Part shown: positions 18,433 to 30,462 of the stretch, in pieces | Position numbering within the stretch: the stretch's first letter is position 1 | How the letters are laid out: every line of letters begins with the position of its first letter | Source: FEN-1219 sp963817615 | GTDB taxonomy: Bacteria; Pseudomonadota; Gammaproteobacteria; Steroidobacterales; Rariloculaceae | Reading direction: 5' to 3' | DNA: 64,000 bases | Assembly: GCA_963817615.1 (NCBI GenBank) | Contig: CAWFPH010000003.1 | Coordinates: 62,001 to 126,000, forward strand | The notes under the pieces: generated by a model | Seen by the model: the letters and a program-made list of their open reading frames with translations, nothing else | Databases searched by the model: none | What the model was told of the DNA's origin: nothing | Made by a program: the position numbers and the translations under genes

Positions 18433-20100
18433 ATGCCGAAGCGACGGGACACGGGTTCTGGCCAATTTCTCGAGAGCCTGGCGGCGCTCGCATGCGGACG
18501 AGGACCGGGTGCGTGCGGCGACACTGTGCGCCGGCAGGGGTTCGCGCGATCGCTGCGCGTGCGCGCGGTGCCGATAGCGCTCGCGGTCTGCTGCGCGAGC
18601 GTCGCATTTGCCCAGACCAACCAGGGTAATTTGGGGCCGGGTCTGAACGGGCTGACTTACGAGAACGAGATCGAACGCGGCGCGGCGGCGGCAAACGAGG
18701 TTGTGTTTCGCTCGCTCGACAGCGACTGCAACCCGAACGGTGTGCTCGACCGGCTGCCGGCGCCTCAGTACAGCGACATCGTGAACCCGGGGCCAAGCTG
18801 CACGCAGGACACGTTCTTCGTTTATCTGAATTCCCGGGAGTTGTTCGAGACGGCAAACGAGCTGCAAGACCAAGGACCGACGGTCGCGAGCCTCGGGCTC
18901 GATCAAACGGGATTGGGGTTGGCTCTGCGGTGGACCGCGGCGGAGGAGATCGCGGCGTTGGGGTCCGCCGCCACCAAGTTCGCGAATAGCCAAATGTCGA
19001 CGCTCGCGGCGCGGCTCACGGCGTTGCGTTTCGGCGCGACCGGTTTTCAGACGGCGGCGTTCTACGATCGGCTGCGCGGCGAATCGCCGTTGCTCGCGCA
19101 GAACGGTGATGCACCGGCTGCGGAGACGAACGGGGAGAAATACAGCCCGTGGGGCGGCTTCCTGAATTACGGTTTCGGCTACGGTGAGAAGGCGCCGACT
19201 GCGCTCGAGGACGCGTTCGACTTCGACGGCTCCGAGACCACGCTCGGAGTCGATTATCGGCTTCGCAGCAACCTCGTGTTGGGAGGCGTCGTGGGGCTGT
19301 CGCGGCAAAGAATCGATTTCGACCCGGCCGCGAGCGCGATCAGCGTAGTGGATGGCAACGTCAAAACGGACGGCAACAGCTTCATGGTTTTCGCGCTTGC
19401 CCAAGGCAAGCGGATGACGATCAGCGGCTCGTTGGGCACGCAAACGCTGGACTATGCAGTGGAGCGCAACATCCAGTACCCGTCCTTCAACCCGAACACG
19501 CCGAGCGTGTACTCGGTCGCGAACAGCAAACCGAGCGCAGACGTCAACACCGCTAGTTTCTCGTTCAGCTACGCCTTCACGTGGGGTAAGTTCACGTTGG
19601 AGCCGCTCCTGAACGTGGACCGGCTCGATGTCACGATCGGCTCGTTCGCGGAGCAGCGCAGCATCAACAAGCTCAGTGCGCAGAATGTCAGTCGTCGCTT
19701 CGATCTCGTCGTATCGCGGCAGGACATCGAGAGCTTGAAGACGTCGGTCGGCGCCAGGTTCCAGTACGTGGTGACGCCAAGGTTCGGCGTGATCGTGCCG
19801 TACTGGAGCGTGGCCGGCTATCACGAGTCGCGCGACGGTTCGCGCACGATCACGGCAGGCTACGCTGCGCTCGCCAACATACTCGGGAGCACGACCTTCG
19901 CCCTGCCGACCGATGCTCCGGACAAGCAGTACCTCATGGCGGCCGCGGGGGCGTCTGCGGTGCTGCGGGGCGGGCGTCAGCGCAAGGCGGGCGGCCCGAT
20001 CGCCGGCGGCGCGTCGGGTTTTCTGCAGTTCCAGACGGTCAAGGATCTACAGAACTACACCGACAACGTGCTAACAGCCGGTTTCCGTTACGAGTTTTGA
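18433..20100 (+). CDS. Autotransporter-type outer-membrane beta-barrel protein
   Basis: 555 residues from ATG 18433, which follows an AAAGGAA site. A long Arg-rich n-region precedes a signal peptide (VPIALAVCCASVAFAQ). The middle is helical and Ala/Leu-rich (TGLGLALRWTAAEEIAALG). From about residue 230 the sequence alternates in beta-strand fashion (FLNYGFGYG, TTLGVDYRLRSNLVLGGVVGL, FSFSYAFTWG) and ends YEF, the terminal aromatic signature recognised by the BAM machinery. It looks like an autotransporter barrel with a short passenger. The frame is intact. It lies 50 bases after the caspase-like gene and is probably co-transcribed. Confidence 0.75.
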   Translation: MPKRRDTGSGQFLESLAALACGRGPGACGDTVRRQGFARSLRVRAVPIALAVCCASVAFAQTNQGNLGPGLNGLTYENEIERGAAAANEVVFRSLDSDCNPNGVLDRLPAPQYSDIVNPGPSCTQDTFFVYLNSRELFETANELQDQGPTVASLGLDQTGLGLALRWTAAEEIAALGSAATKFANSQMSTLAARLTALRFGATGFQTAAFYDRLRGESPLLAQNGDAPAAETNGEKYSPWGGFLNYGFGYGEKAPTALEDAFDFDGSETTLGVDYRLRSNLVLGGVVGLSRQRIDFDPAASAISVVDGNVKTDGNSFMVFALAQGKRMTISGSLGTQTLDYAVERNIQYPSFNPNTPSVYSVANSKPSADVNTASFSFSYAFTWGKFTLEPLLNVDRLDVTIGSFAEQRSINKLSAQNVSRRFDLVVSRQDIESLKTSVGARFQYVVTPRFGVIVPYWSVAGYHESRDGSRTITAGYAALANILGSTTFALPTDAPDKQYLMAAAGASAVLRGGRQRKAGGPIAGGASGFLQFQTVKDLQNYTDNVLTAGFRYEF

Positions 20101-20163
20101 AGTGCTTGAGCAGCCAAGGACGCAGAGCCTGGAATCAAGAAGAGCAAGAAGGACAAGCGACCG

Positions 20164-23100
20164 ATGAATGAGCGGAAGTGTGGTTTCGTGTTCATGCTGG
20201 TCTGCGCGGTTGGCCTTGCGGCGGCCGGGTGCAGCAGCGGTTCCGGCGGCAGCAAGGTCGGCAAGCAGACGAATTCGCCGCCGGTCGCGCGCGCCCTAGT
20301 GCTCAACAGCGGGGACAGCAACACGGTGCGGGAAGGCGCGGAGGTGCTCCTGAGCGGGCGCGACAGCGATGACGCCGACGGCCCCGTGCTGACATGGGAG
20401 TGGACGGCGCCGCCGGGCGTCGACCTCGTGACTCGGTCCAAGACCACCGTGAGCTTCACTGCTCCGCACGTGGACGCGCCGACCACGCTGACGTTCTCGT
20501 TGAAAGTGACCGATGCGGACTTCACGAGCGCCACGACCAACGATCGACGTGCAAGTGGTGCCGGCAGACGATCAAAACCTATTTCTCGAGACCAGCGCGG
20601 CGGACCAGCCGGCCCCCGACCGATTTTCGGTAACGGCCGCGCTGCGACCCCGAGAAACGGCCGGGCTTTTGGATGGCCCGTTCACGGTATCGCTCAAAGC
20701 CACCGTTACCTATCTGAATCGCGCGAACGGCCAGGAAACGGTCGACCTCGACGTGCCGGCGTTCGCGACGCCGATCTCGGGCGTTTGGCGAGCCAATGAG
20801 ACGATCACTTGCACAGCGGGCCAAGCCGAAACGGACTGTATGCGCGCGTCATTCGTCAATCCCCACTACGAGTTTCAGGTGCCGCGTCTCGATATCGCCG
20901 ACCTGAACCAGCGTTTTCTGGCGTCCGGTGAGCTCGATCGACAATTGGACCCGGATCGTGCCGACACGGCCGTCGTCCAGATCACGGCGACCCTCGACGC
21001 CGCCGAACTGCAAGACAAGGCGAGGCTATTGATCTCGACGGGCAACACCGTCATTGCGGAGTCGCCGGGCGCGATCATCGGCGTTGCCGACTCGGTGATG
21101 CTTTCGGCCGACACGCTGTTGGCCGGCATTGGCGGGGAAGAGCATCGCGATACCGCCGATGCCTACTATCGCACGATAGATCCGCAGAATCGTCGCACGA
21201 CGTTGAACGATTGGCTGTTCCTAGCGGGCTTCGCTCAGGACAACAAGGGCAGCTTGAAGCCGGACGCCGTCAGTGGAGTGGGCGAGTTCGCGCACGCGAA
21301 GTACACCAACAACTTCGACCTCGGGTTCGGCCGCGACATGTATATGCGAACCGACCCGTCGGGAGACGTGTATGCGTTCGTAGTGAACTACCCGACGCTC
21401 GAGGCGGCGATCAAGAACATCGACAACTTCGTTGCCGTCGTAATGGAATTCACGCCGCCGGACGATACGGCGCTCGAGGCGAGCTGCGCTACCAAGGGTC
21501 GATTCGTAAAGTTCCTCACGTTCGTGCCGGACAATTCCGGCAATGCGCCGCGTGTGGGTTCGATGAACTTCGACGGGCGCGGTGAGCGTTACACGCCGGG
21601 TAATTGCATTGCTTGTCACGGCGGCGACGTCGCGAATCTCGACCAACTTGTCGCCGCCGGCAACTCGAACCAGATGGTTTATCGGAACTGCGGAGATACC
21701 AACGCCGCTTTCATGCTCTGGGACCTGGATTCGTTCTTGTACAGCGACACCGATCCGGCAATCGCGAACGGCGTGCCGAAATTCGGCGGTGCGAGCCTTT
21801 TGGACGAAACGGATCCGGCTCATAAGTATTCCAGGCAGGCTCAAGAGGAGCAGTTCCGCAAGCTCAACGCCGGTGCTTTGCAAACTTACGAGACGTTCGC
21901 GACCGAAGGCGGCGATCCGAATCGCGTCGCGGCGGCGATGGCGCTCGTGCATGGCTGGTATCACGATCGAACGACGGTAGCCGGGACGCCGTTCGATGGC
22001 ACTTATACGCCGGACGGTTGGAACACCTCGCCCGCGGTGGCAGACGCGTATCAGAACGGCTTCGCGCGCTATTGCCGCGCGTGCCACACGATGCTTGCCG
22101 ACAGCAGCAAGCACTTCGACAGCTACGACAACTTCACGATCGACCCCATGAGCCAGACCCCGCGTGATCTCGAAGACATCGTCTATCGTCGCGGTGTCAT
22201 GCCGCTCGCGCGGCTGTCGATGGACCGCTTCTGGGTGCCCTTTCATGGCACCGCCGTGCCGGCCGAGACGTTGGCGAACGTGCTCGCAGCGGATATCGGA
22301 CTCGATCCGACTGCGCGCCCCGGCGCGCCCGTATTCCAGATTACACGTACGCCGGATCCGGCCAAGGAACGCGACATCGTGCGATTGAACGCAGCCGACA
22401 GCGCGTTCGTTCGCTCGCCGCAATGGACCGCACTCGCGAGCACGGCTAACGGCGCCTGCGAGCAACCCACGCTATCGGGTGCGAACACGATGGAGGTTGC
22501 ATTCCGTGCGGCGACGCCGGGGCACTATTGCATCCAACTCGCGAGCGGGGCGAGCTCGCGGGTCGAGGAATTCGATGTCAACGCAGACGCTCCGCCGGTG
22601 CGCGTTCAGAAGACCGCGTTGACAATAGACGAGAACGCCGGGCCGACCGCCATCGATCTCGAATACAGCGATGCGGACGATCCGCCGGCGAATCTCGTCT
22701 ATTCGCTTGTCAGTGCGTTGAACGGGACGGTGAGTCTCAACGGTGTTGCTCTCGCATCGGGCGACACCTTCACGCAGCAGCAAATCTCTGCGGGGCTTGT
22801 GCGTTTCAAGCCAAGCCTAGGCGGCGTGAACCTCGCGGCAGGTGTGCTCGTCGATGGCGGCTTGGACTACACGCTTACCGATGGGATCACCGTGCTCGGA
22901 CCGCCCGCGCTGCAATACCGCGTGAACATTCTCGGCGTAAACGACGGGCAACCGACCGTGACCGTTTCACCGGTCACCGCATCGCAGCTCGTGTTCGGCG
23001 GCAACGTGTCGATTGGCGCCAGCAGAATCAGCGCGAGCGATCCAGACACCGCTGCGGCCGGTCTGACGGTATCGATCTCCGTAGCGGGGACTCCCGCCGG

Positions 23101-23623
23101 CACGGTCACGCCGGCGTCCTTGACTTATCAGCAGATACTGAACGGGTCTTCGTTCACGTATCACCACCTTGGAGCTTTCCCGATCGACCTCAGCGATCAG
23201 CTGCAGGTGGTTGTGAGTGACGGAACGAACACGAGTAGCCCCGTACCGCTTGCGGTGACCGCGCGAGTCTCGTTCGCGCAGAACGTCATCCCGGTGATGA
23301 CGAGCGCCACCGGTAACGCCGACACCAACAGCTGCATGTCTTGTCACTCGACCGCGGGTCCGGGGCCCGCTTTTGGCACCGGCACCGGGCCCTACACGGT
23401 CACCTATACGGCGGTGGACAATGAGGTCGTCGGCACGTTGCCTGCAGGTGAACCCGCATGCAATGCCACGCCGGGTACGGCCGCGAGCGCGCTGCTGCGC
23501 AGGCCGAGCGGCTTGGATGGGCATAGCGGGGGAGTTCGTGCCGGATTCGGCCTCAATGGAAATCTGAATAACTACGAGCTGTTCAGGACTTGGATCTGCG
23601 GCTTCGGAGCCGGCAACAACTGA
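20164..23623 (+). CDS. Large haem-binding lipoprotein with cadherin-like repeats (frameshifted)
   Basis: About 1150 residues. ATG 20164 opens a lipoprotein signal (VCAVGLAAAGCSSGSGG). A PKD/cadherin-like beta domain follows (PPVARALVLNSGDS, DDADGPVLTWEWTAP), with one frame change near 20540. The central part has two c-type haem motifs, CIACH and CRACH, and reads like a cytochrome domain (HKYSRQAQEEQFRKLN, RDLEDIVYRRGVMPLARLSMDRFW). The C-terminal third has CSPG/cadherin-type repeats (TALTIDENAGPTAIDLEYSD, ISASDPDTAAAGLTVSI) and a final CMSCH. It is probably an outer-membrane surface protein. I know no named family with this arrangement. Confidence 0.7.
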
Positions 23624-23646
23624 CGGCGAGCGCGGAGGTTTCACGA

Positions 23647-24162
23647 GTGACGATTCGAGTAGTCGCCATGCCGAGGATCACCTGGGGGCTCTTCCGGACC
23701 GTTTCGTCGATCCCTGACACGACGGAGGAAGCACAGATCGCGCCCGAGCTGCCGGCGGTGAACGGCTTGCGACCTCAGCGGACTGCTGCCGGCAGTTTTC
23801 GTCTGCCTTCGTTCACATTGCACGTCGGCCTGAACCGCTCGAAGACCATGGTCCTGCGCACGGCCAACAAGACGGCGGACCTTCTCAAGCACGAGCAGGG
23901 TCACTACAACTTGCTCGTGCTCGTAAGCCGGGCGTTTGCGCGCGACCTCGAATCACTCGAAGCGGCGTCCGTCGCCGAGCTCGGTACGCTGTTGAGCACC
24001 GCTCGCGACACCCACGACGATCGTGCCCAGGCCATCGATGCGAAGTACGACAGCGAAACCGACCATAGCCGGAACCGCGCCGCGCAGGCGCGCTGGGACA
24101 ATGCGATCGTCGCCGCGCTTGCGCAGGCTCGGTGCGATGCGATCGCGAACCTGCCGCTCTGA
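23647..24162 (+). CDS. DUF922-like zinc-dependent protease-fold protein
   Basis: 171 residues from GTG 23647, chosen for the GCGCGGAGG site upstream and its position 23 bases after the previous stop. The central motif KHEQGHYNLLVL resembles the HExxH-type helix of DUF922 proteins (putative secreted Zn proteases), preceded by a beta strand (RLPSFTLHVGLNRSKTMVL). The C-terminal half is a long charged helix. I see no convincing signal peptide, although an upstream in-frame start cannot be excluded. Co-direction with the lipoprotein suggests the same transcription unit. The activity is not proven by sequence. Confidence 0.55.
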   Translation: MTIRVVAMPRITWGLFRTVSSIPDTTEEAQIAPELPAVNGLRPQRTAAGSFRLPSFTLHVGLNRSKTMVLRTANKTADLLKHEQGHYNLLVLVSRAFARDLESLEAASVAELGTLLSTARDTHDDRAQAIDAKYDSETDHSRNRAAQARWDNAIVAALAQARCDAIANLPL

Positions 24163-24285
24163 GGCCGCGGTCCGGCATCGCGTGCGATGTCGCTCTAGTA
24201 CCTGATCTGCAGCGTCGCAGACGCAGCAACTGATCGGTGTCGCCTGCACCCATCCCAGGCGCTCCGCCGCGTGCGCGCACTAATT

Positions 24286-24301
24286 GAGGGCGGCCGCCCT
24301 C
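24286..24301. promoter_or_regulatory. Perfect 16-bp palindrome upstream of pgl
   Basis: GAGGGCGGCCGCCCTC is its own reverse complement. It lies in the 281-base gap between the DUF922 gene and the Entner-Doudoroff operon, 142 bases before pgl, flanked by AT-richer TAATT. It could be an operator or the foot of a hairpin. I see nothing else in this gap that supports a gene. Confidence 0.3.
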
Positions 24302-24443
24302 GTCCGGACAGCGGATCGCCAAGCTGCGGCGGGACTGTGCCGCTGCCCGATACGTGGCATGGAAGCTGCATTTGGCCCCTCGAAAGTCCGTCGGGCATCC
24401 GCGGCCGACGCCGCTACAGGCGCGGCTGCAGGCGGGGAGCCAC

Positions 24444-25139
24444 ATGGCGCAATTCAACGAGTTCGCGAGCCGCGACGAGGCCGTTGCCGCGCTCGCGCGG
24501 CGCGTCGGCGAGCGGCTGCGCTTCGCGGTGTACAGGCGCGCGACCGCGTCGCTGATCGTGAGCGGCGACGCATCGCGTCGCGGGCTGTTTCGTGCGCTCA
24601 GGCTATTGCCGGTGCCTTGGTATCTCGTGAAGATCGTGCCGAGCGACGAGGGCTGGGTACCGGTCAATGATGGCGAGAGCAACGAGGGCATGATTCGCCG
24701 CGAGCTCGACGCGGGCGCGGGCGAGCCAGGGTTTGCGAGCTTCGTGAGCCTGTATCGACGCAACCGCGCGGCGCCCGAGTCGCTGCCCGCGCTGCAAGCG
24801 TCGCTCGCCGAGGTCCAGAGGCCCTTCGACACGGTCGTGCTCGACATGGGCCTGGACGGTCACATGGCGTCTCTGTACCCGGATTCTCCCGATCTGCGCG
24901 ACGCGCTCGCGAGCGACGCGCAGTGCGTATTACAGCGTCCGCCGCGGCTTGCGCATCCGCGGGTCAGTCTCACGCCGCACGCGTTGCTCGATACGCAGGA
25001 GGTCAATCTTTTGTTCTTCGGCGCGACCAAGCGCTCCGTTTACGAGGAGACGTTGCAGCCGGGCCCGATCGAGCAGTATCCGATCCGCGCGCTCGTGTGC
25101 CAGCAGCGCGTGCCGGTGAACGTGTACTGGGCGCCGTAG
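24444..25139 (+). CDS. pgl: 6-phosphogluconolactonase
   Basis: 231 residues from ATG 24444 (GCGGGGAG site upstream). The family motif DMGLDGHMASLYPDS is present, matching the usual GxGxDGHxASLFP, with VSLTPHALLDTQEVNLLFFG near the end. It hydrolyses 6-phosphogluconolactone to 6-phosphogluconate in the cytoplasm, feeding the dehydratase encoded seven bases downstream. The usual partner zwf (glucose-6-phosphate dehydrogenase) is not seen in the window. The frame is intact. Confidence 0.9.
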   Translation: MAQFNEFASRDEAVAALARRVGERLRFAVYRRATASLIVSGDASRRGLFRALRLLPVPWYLVKIVPSDEGWVPVNDGESNEGMIRRELDAGAGEPGFASFVSLYRRNRAAPESLPALQASLAEVQRPFDTVVLDMGLDGHMASLYPDSPDLRDALASDAQCVLQRPPRLAHPRVSLTPHALLDTQEVNLLFFGATKRSVYEETLQPGPIEQYPIRALVCQQRVPVNVYWAP

Positions 25140-25146
25140 CGAACGC

Positions 25147-26968
<1,822 letters not shown>

Positions 26969-26972
<4 letters not shown>

Positions 26973-27643
26973 GCAGCCCGGCGCCGCCGGCGGCAGCCGC
27001 GGCCGACTCCACGGACGTTCGCGCCGTGCTCGAGCTGTCGCCGGTGATTCCGGTCGCGACGATCGGGCGGCCCGACGACGCGGTGCCGCTCGCCGAGGCG
27101 TTGCTCGAGGGCGGCGTCGCCGTGATCGAGGTGACGTTGCGCTCGGACGCGGCGCTCGCCGCGATCGAGGCGATCCGCCGGGAGTGTCCCGACATGGCGG
27201 TCGGCGCCGGCACGATTTGGACCGCGCAGCATGCGCTGCAAGCCGCGAGCGCGGGTGCGGAGTTCCTCGTTTCGCCCGGCGTCACCGATGCAGTCGGCGA
27301 CATCGCTGCGAGCCAGCGGTTGGCGTACCTGCCGGGCGCTCAGACCGCGACCGAGATCGCGCACCTCGTCGGGCGCGGCGCGAAAGCCGTGAAGTTCTTT
27401 CCGGCCGGACCCGCCGGCGGCACGGCAGCGCTCGGCGCGCTCGCCGCGGTCTTTCCGGGTCTCGAGTTCTGTCCCACGGGCGGAATCAGCGAGGCGTCCG
27501 CGCGCGACTATCTCGCGCTCGAGTGCGTGCCGTGCGTCGGCGGGAGCTGGCTCGCGCCCGCCGCGCTGCTCGACCGGCACGACTGGTCCGCGATTCAAAC
27601 GCTTGCCGCGCGCGCGGCCGCGCTCGCACCGCGGCGCCGTTGA
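26969..27643 (+). CDS. eda: KDPG aldolase
   Basis: 224 residues. The ATG overlaps the edd stop (ATGA). Class I aldolase signature residues are present: VIEVTLRSD with the catalytic Glu, GAGTIW, SPGVTD, VKFFPAGP with the Schiff-base Lys, and FCPTGGIS. It cleaves 2-keto-3-deoxy-6-phosphogluconate to pyruvate and glyceraldehyde 3-phosphate, completing the pathway begun by pgl and edd. The Ala-rich N-terminal extension of about 15 residues is unremarkable. The frame is intact. Confidence 0.93.
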
Positions 27644-27653
27644 GCGCGCAGCG

Positions 27654-30449
27654 ATGCTTGCGCCGCGCGACAACCATCTCGACAAGTCCTGGAGCATCGT
27701 CTTCCAGTTGCTGCACGGGCGGCTCACGCTCGAGGATGTTGCGAAGCAGATCACCGACGCGAGTCTGCCGGCGTTGCAGGCGCGCGCCGACGGCTTGCTC
27801 CGGCAGCTCGCGTTCCACAAGGAGGCGGACAACGAGGCGCGGGTGCGCGACCTGATCGCTGCGCTCGCCGTCGACGGCGCCGAGCGCGTGCCGTTCGAGC
27901 GCTTTGCGGCGCTGCTCGGGACCGAGCTCGCGGGCATCGTCTTCACCGCGCATCCCACGTTCTCGCTGTCGTCGGAGGCGAACGACATCGCGCTCGGCCT
28001 CGTGCGTTCGGGCGCGGTGAGTCCTCGGCCCGGCGGCGGCAACGCGGCCGCCACGCGCGGGCCGCGCGTGCATCGCCTCGAGGCGCCGAGCTTGCAAGAG
28101 GAGCTCGACGCATCGACCGCCGCGATCCGCAATCTGCGCAACGCGCTGCGGCGGTTGTTGCGCATCGCCGTGGACGTTGCCGCGGAGCTCTATCCCGGCG
28201 ATTACCGGCGCCTGCGCCCCGCGTTCTTCACGGTCGCGACTTGGGTGGGCTTCGACCTCGACGGCCGCACCGACATCGGCTGGAATCGCAGCTTGAGCTG
28301 CCGCTACCAGCTCGCGTTGACCGGGCTCGAGGAGCTCGATGCCGCGCTCGCCGCGATCCGCGACGCGTATCCCGAATCCGCCGCGGTCGGCGAGACGCTC
28401 GACGTGATCGCCCGCAGCCTCGCGGCCTTCAGCGAGTCGTTCACGATCGGGCTCGATGCGCTCGGCCGCGAGGCCGATGACGCTCTCAAGCTCGGCAAGC
28501 TCAACCGGCTCGCGCTCGAGAAGCGCGCGCTGAAACAGGACGCGATGGGCGCGATCGATGCATCGCTCGCGGCGCTGCTCGAGGGCTCGCTGCCCGACGC
28601 CTTGTGCAAGGCGCTGATCGTGTTTCGCGCGGAATGGGAGACGATCGGGCTCGGTCTTGCACGGCTGCACTTCCGGCTGAACTCGGTGCAGCTCCACAAC
28701 GCGATCCGGCCCGATTTGTCGATGCGCTCGTCCCCCGGCAGCAGCCCGTCGCGCCGACACTATCTCGCGGAGATCACGCGTCTGCTCGACGGCGTCACGG
28801 CCGTGAACGTCCATTACGGTACGGTCGCGCGCGAGCAGACGACCGCGAAGCGCGTGTTCATGCTCGCCGCGCAGTTCCAAAAGCATTTCGACGGCCGAAC
28901 GCCGATTCGCCTGCTGATCGCGGAGTCCGACACGCCTTTTACTCTGCTCACGGCGCTCTACTACGCGCGGCTCTTCGGCGTCGAGCGGCACGTCGAGATC
29001 TCGCCGCTGTTCGAGACGGCCGACGGGCTGCACCACGGCGACCGCGTGATCGCGGAGCTGCTCGACAATCCGCACTTTCTCGCCTACATCCGCGGCCAAG
29101 GCCGTTTCTGCATCCAGCTCGGATTCTCGGACTCCGGCCGCTACATCGGTCAGCCGGCTGCGTCGCTCGCAGTGGAGCGGTTCAAACTGCGTTTGGTGCG
29201 GCTGTGGCAGGCGCGCGGGTTGAGCGATACGCAGCTCCTGTTCTTCGACACGCACGGGGAATCGATCGGCCGCGGCGCGCATCCGCGCGGGCTGGCCGAC
29301 CGGTTCCTCTATACGCATCCCCGGGAGGTGCGCGTGCGGCTCGAGGAGCTTGCGGCGCCGCACAAGCACGAGGTGAGCTTTCAAGGCGGCGAGGGCTATC
29401 TCTGGTTCGCGTCGGAGCGCACCGCGTTCGCGGTGGTCGCCGATCTCTTGAGCGCGCGCCTCGGCTCACGCGCGGCGGCGGCCGACGGCCTCTACTCGCA
29501 CAGCGGCTGGGCACTCGATTTCTTTCTGACGCTCAAGGAGTATCAGGAGCGCCTCACTCGTCATCCGGGCTACCTCGGGCTCGTGAGCACGATCGGCAGG
29601 AACTTGCTGTACCCGACCGGCTCGCGGCCGATGAAGCGCCAGTCCGTGGGCCGCTCGTCGACGAGCATCGAAAACATCGCCGAGATGCGCGCGATCCCGA
29701 ACAACGCCATCGTTCAGCAGCTCGCGTACTTCGTGAATAGCTTCGCCGGCCTCGGCCGCGCGACGAACCAATCGCCCGAGACGTTTCTCGCGGTGCTCGA
29801 TCGCTCCGAACGTCTCGAGCGTGTGCTGTCGCTCGCGCTCGCGGCGCGCGAGCGCTCCGACCTCACGATGTTCGAGGCCTACGTGCAGCTCGCAAATCCC
29901 AACTATTGGCTCGACCGGACGACGCAATCTCTCGATCGCGGCTGGAACGGAGTGCTGAGGCGCGTCTCGCGCGTGCTCGAGGACGCGTTCGATTACGACA
30001 CGATGGCGAGCTTCGTGCGCACGCTGCGCCGCGACGCGGCCGAGCTCGACGACGTGCTCGAGCAGCGTCAGGTGGCCGGCGCCCCGGCCTCGGCCGACGC
30101 GCTCGCCCGCCTGCACACGCTGCGGCTCGCGTTGATTCAGCTGATCTATCTGAAGGCGATGGAGATCCCGCAGTTCAGCTCGCGCCTCGAGATCTCGCTT
30201 GCCACGCTGACGGAGCGGCTGCTCAAGCTCGACGTGCCGGACACGGTCGAGACGCTGCGCGAGATCTTTCCCGCCGCCGCGCCGTCGGACGACACCGAGG
30301 TCTATGCCGAGCGCGACACCTACGTGCGTACGGGCCCTTCAGGCTACGCGGCCGAGCATGCGCAGATCTTCGATCCGATCGAGCGTGCGTACACGCTGAT
30401 ATTGGAAACCAGCGCGTTGATCGCGCTGCATCTCGGCGCTTACGGCTGA
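27654..30449 (+). CDS. Divergent phosphoenolpyruvate carboxylase
   Basis: 931 residues from ATG 27654, eleven bases after eda. Overall length and order of motifs match PEP carboxylase: VFTAHPTF (His100, equivalent to the essential His of TAHPTE), a DLDGRTDIG block where GGDRDGNP is usual, a lysine-rich central part, a QLGFSDSGRYIG block (usual GYSDSAKDAG), and THGESIGRGAHP where FHGRGGxxGRGGxP is usual. The last residue is Gly, as in the family. Several active-site positions differ (GRGG loop, HPTE Glu), so catalysis should not be assumed. Its place after edd-eda suggests an anaplerotic role using PEP derived from the pathway. Confidence 0.7.
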   Translation: MLAPRDNHLDKSWSIVFQLLHGRLTLEDVAKQITDASLPALQARADGLLRQLAFHKEADNEARVRDLIAALAVDGAERVPFERFAALLGTELAGIVFTAHPTFSLSSEANDIALGLVRSGAVSPRPGGGNAAATRGPRVHRLEAPSLQEELDASTAAIRNLRNALRRLLRIAVDVAAELYPGDYRRLRPAFFTVATWVGFDLDGRTDIGWNRSLSCRYQLALTGLEELDAALAAIRDAYPESAAVGETLDVIARSLAAFSESFTIGLDALGREADDALKLGKLNRLALEKRALKQDAMGAIDASLAALLEGSLPDALCKALIVFRAEWETIGLGLARLHFRLNSVQLHNAIRPDLSMRSSPGSSPSRRHYLAEITRLLDGVTAVNVHYGTVAREQTTAKRVFMLAAQFQKHFDGRTPIRLLIAESDTPFTLLTALYYARLFGVERHVEISPLFETADGLHHGDRVIAELLDNPHFLAYIRGQGRFCIQLGFSDSGRYIGQPAASLAVERFKLRLVRLWQARGLSDTQLLFFDTHGESIGRGAHPRGLADRFLYTHPREVRVRLEELAAPHKHEVSFQGGEGYLWFASERTAFAVVADLLSARLGSRAAAADGLYSHSGWALDFFLTLKEYQERLTRHPGYLGLVSTIGRNLLYPTGSRPMKRQSVGRSSTSIENIAEMRAIPNNAIVQQLAYFVNSFAGLGRATNQSPETFLAVLDRSERLERVLSLALAARERSDLTMFEAYVQLANPNYWLDRTTQSLDRGWNGVLRRVSRVLEDAFDYDTMASFVRTLRRDAAELDDVLEQRQVAGAPASADALARLHTLRLALIQLIYLKAMEIPQFSSRLEISLATLTERLLKLDVPDTVETLREIFPAAAPSDDTEVYAERDTYVRTGPSGYAAEHAQIFDPIERAYTLILETSALIALHLGAYG

Positions 30450-30462
30450 CCCGCGCCGCCCA

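Noticed and set aside
18334..19824. 496-codon minus-strand frame
   Set aside because: Antisense shadow of the outer-membrane barrel gene.
27486..29384. Long minus-strand open frame of 632 codons
   Set aside because: It is the mirror of the PEP carboxylase gene; the long frame results from GC-rich codon bias and shows no family motifs.
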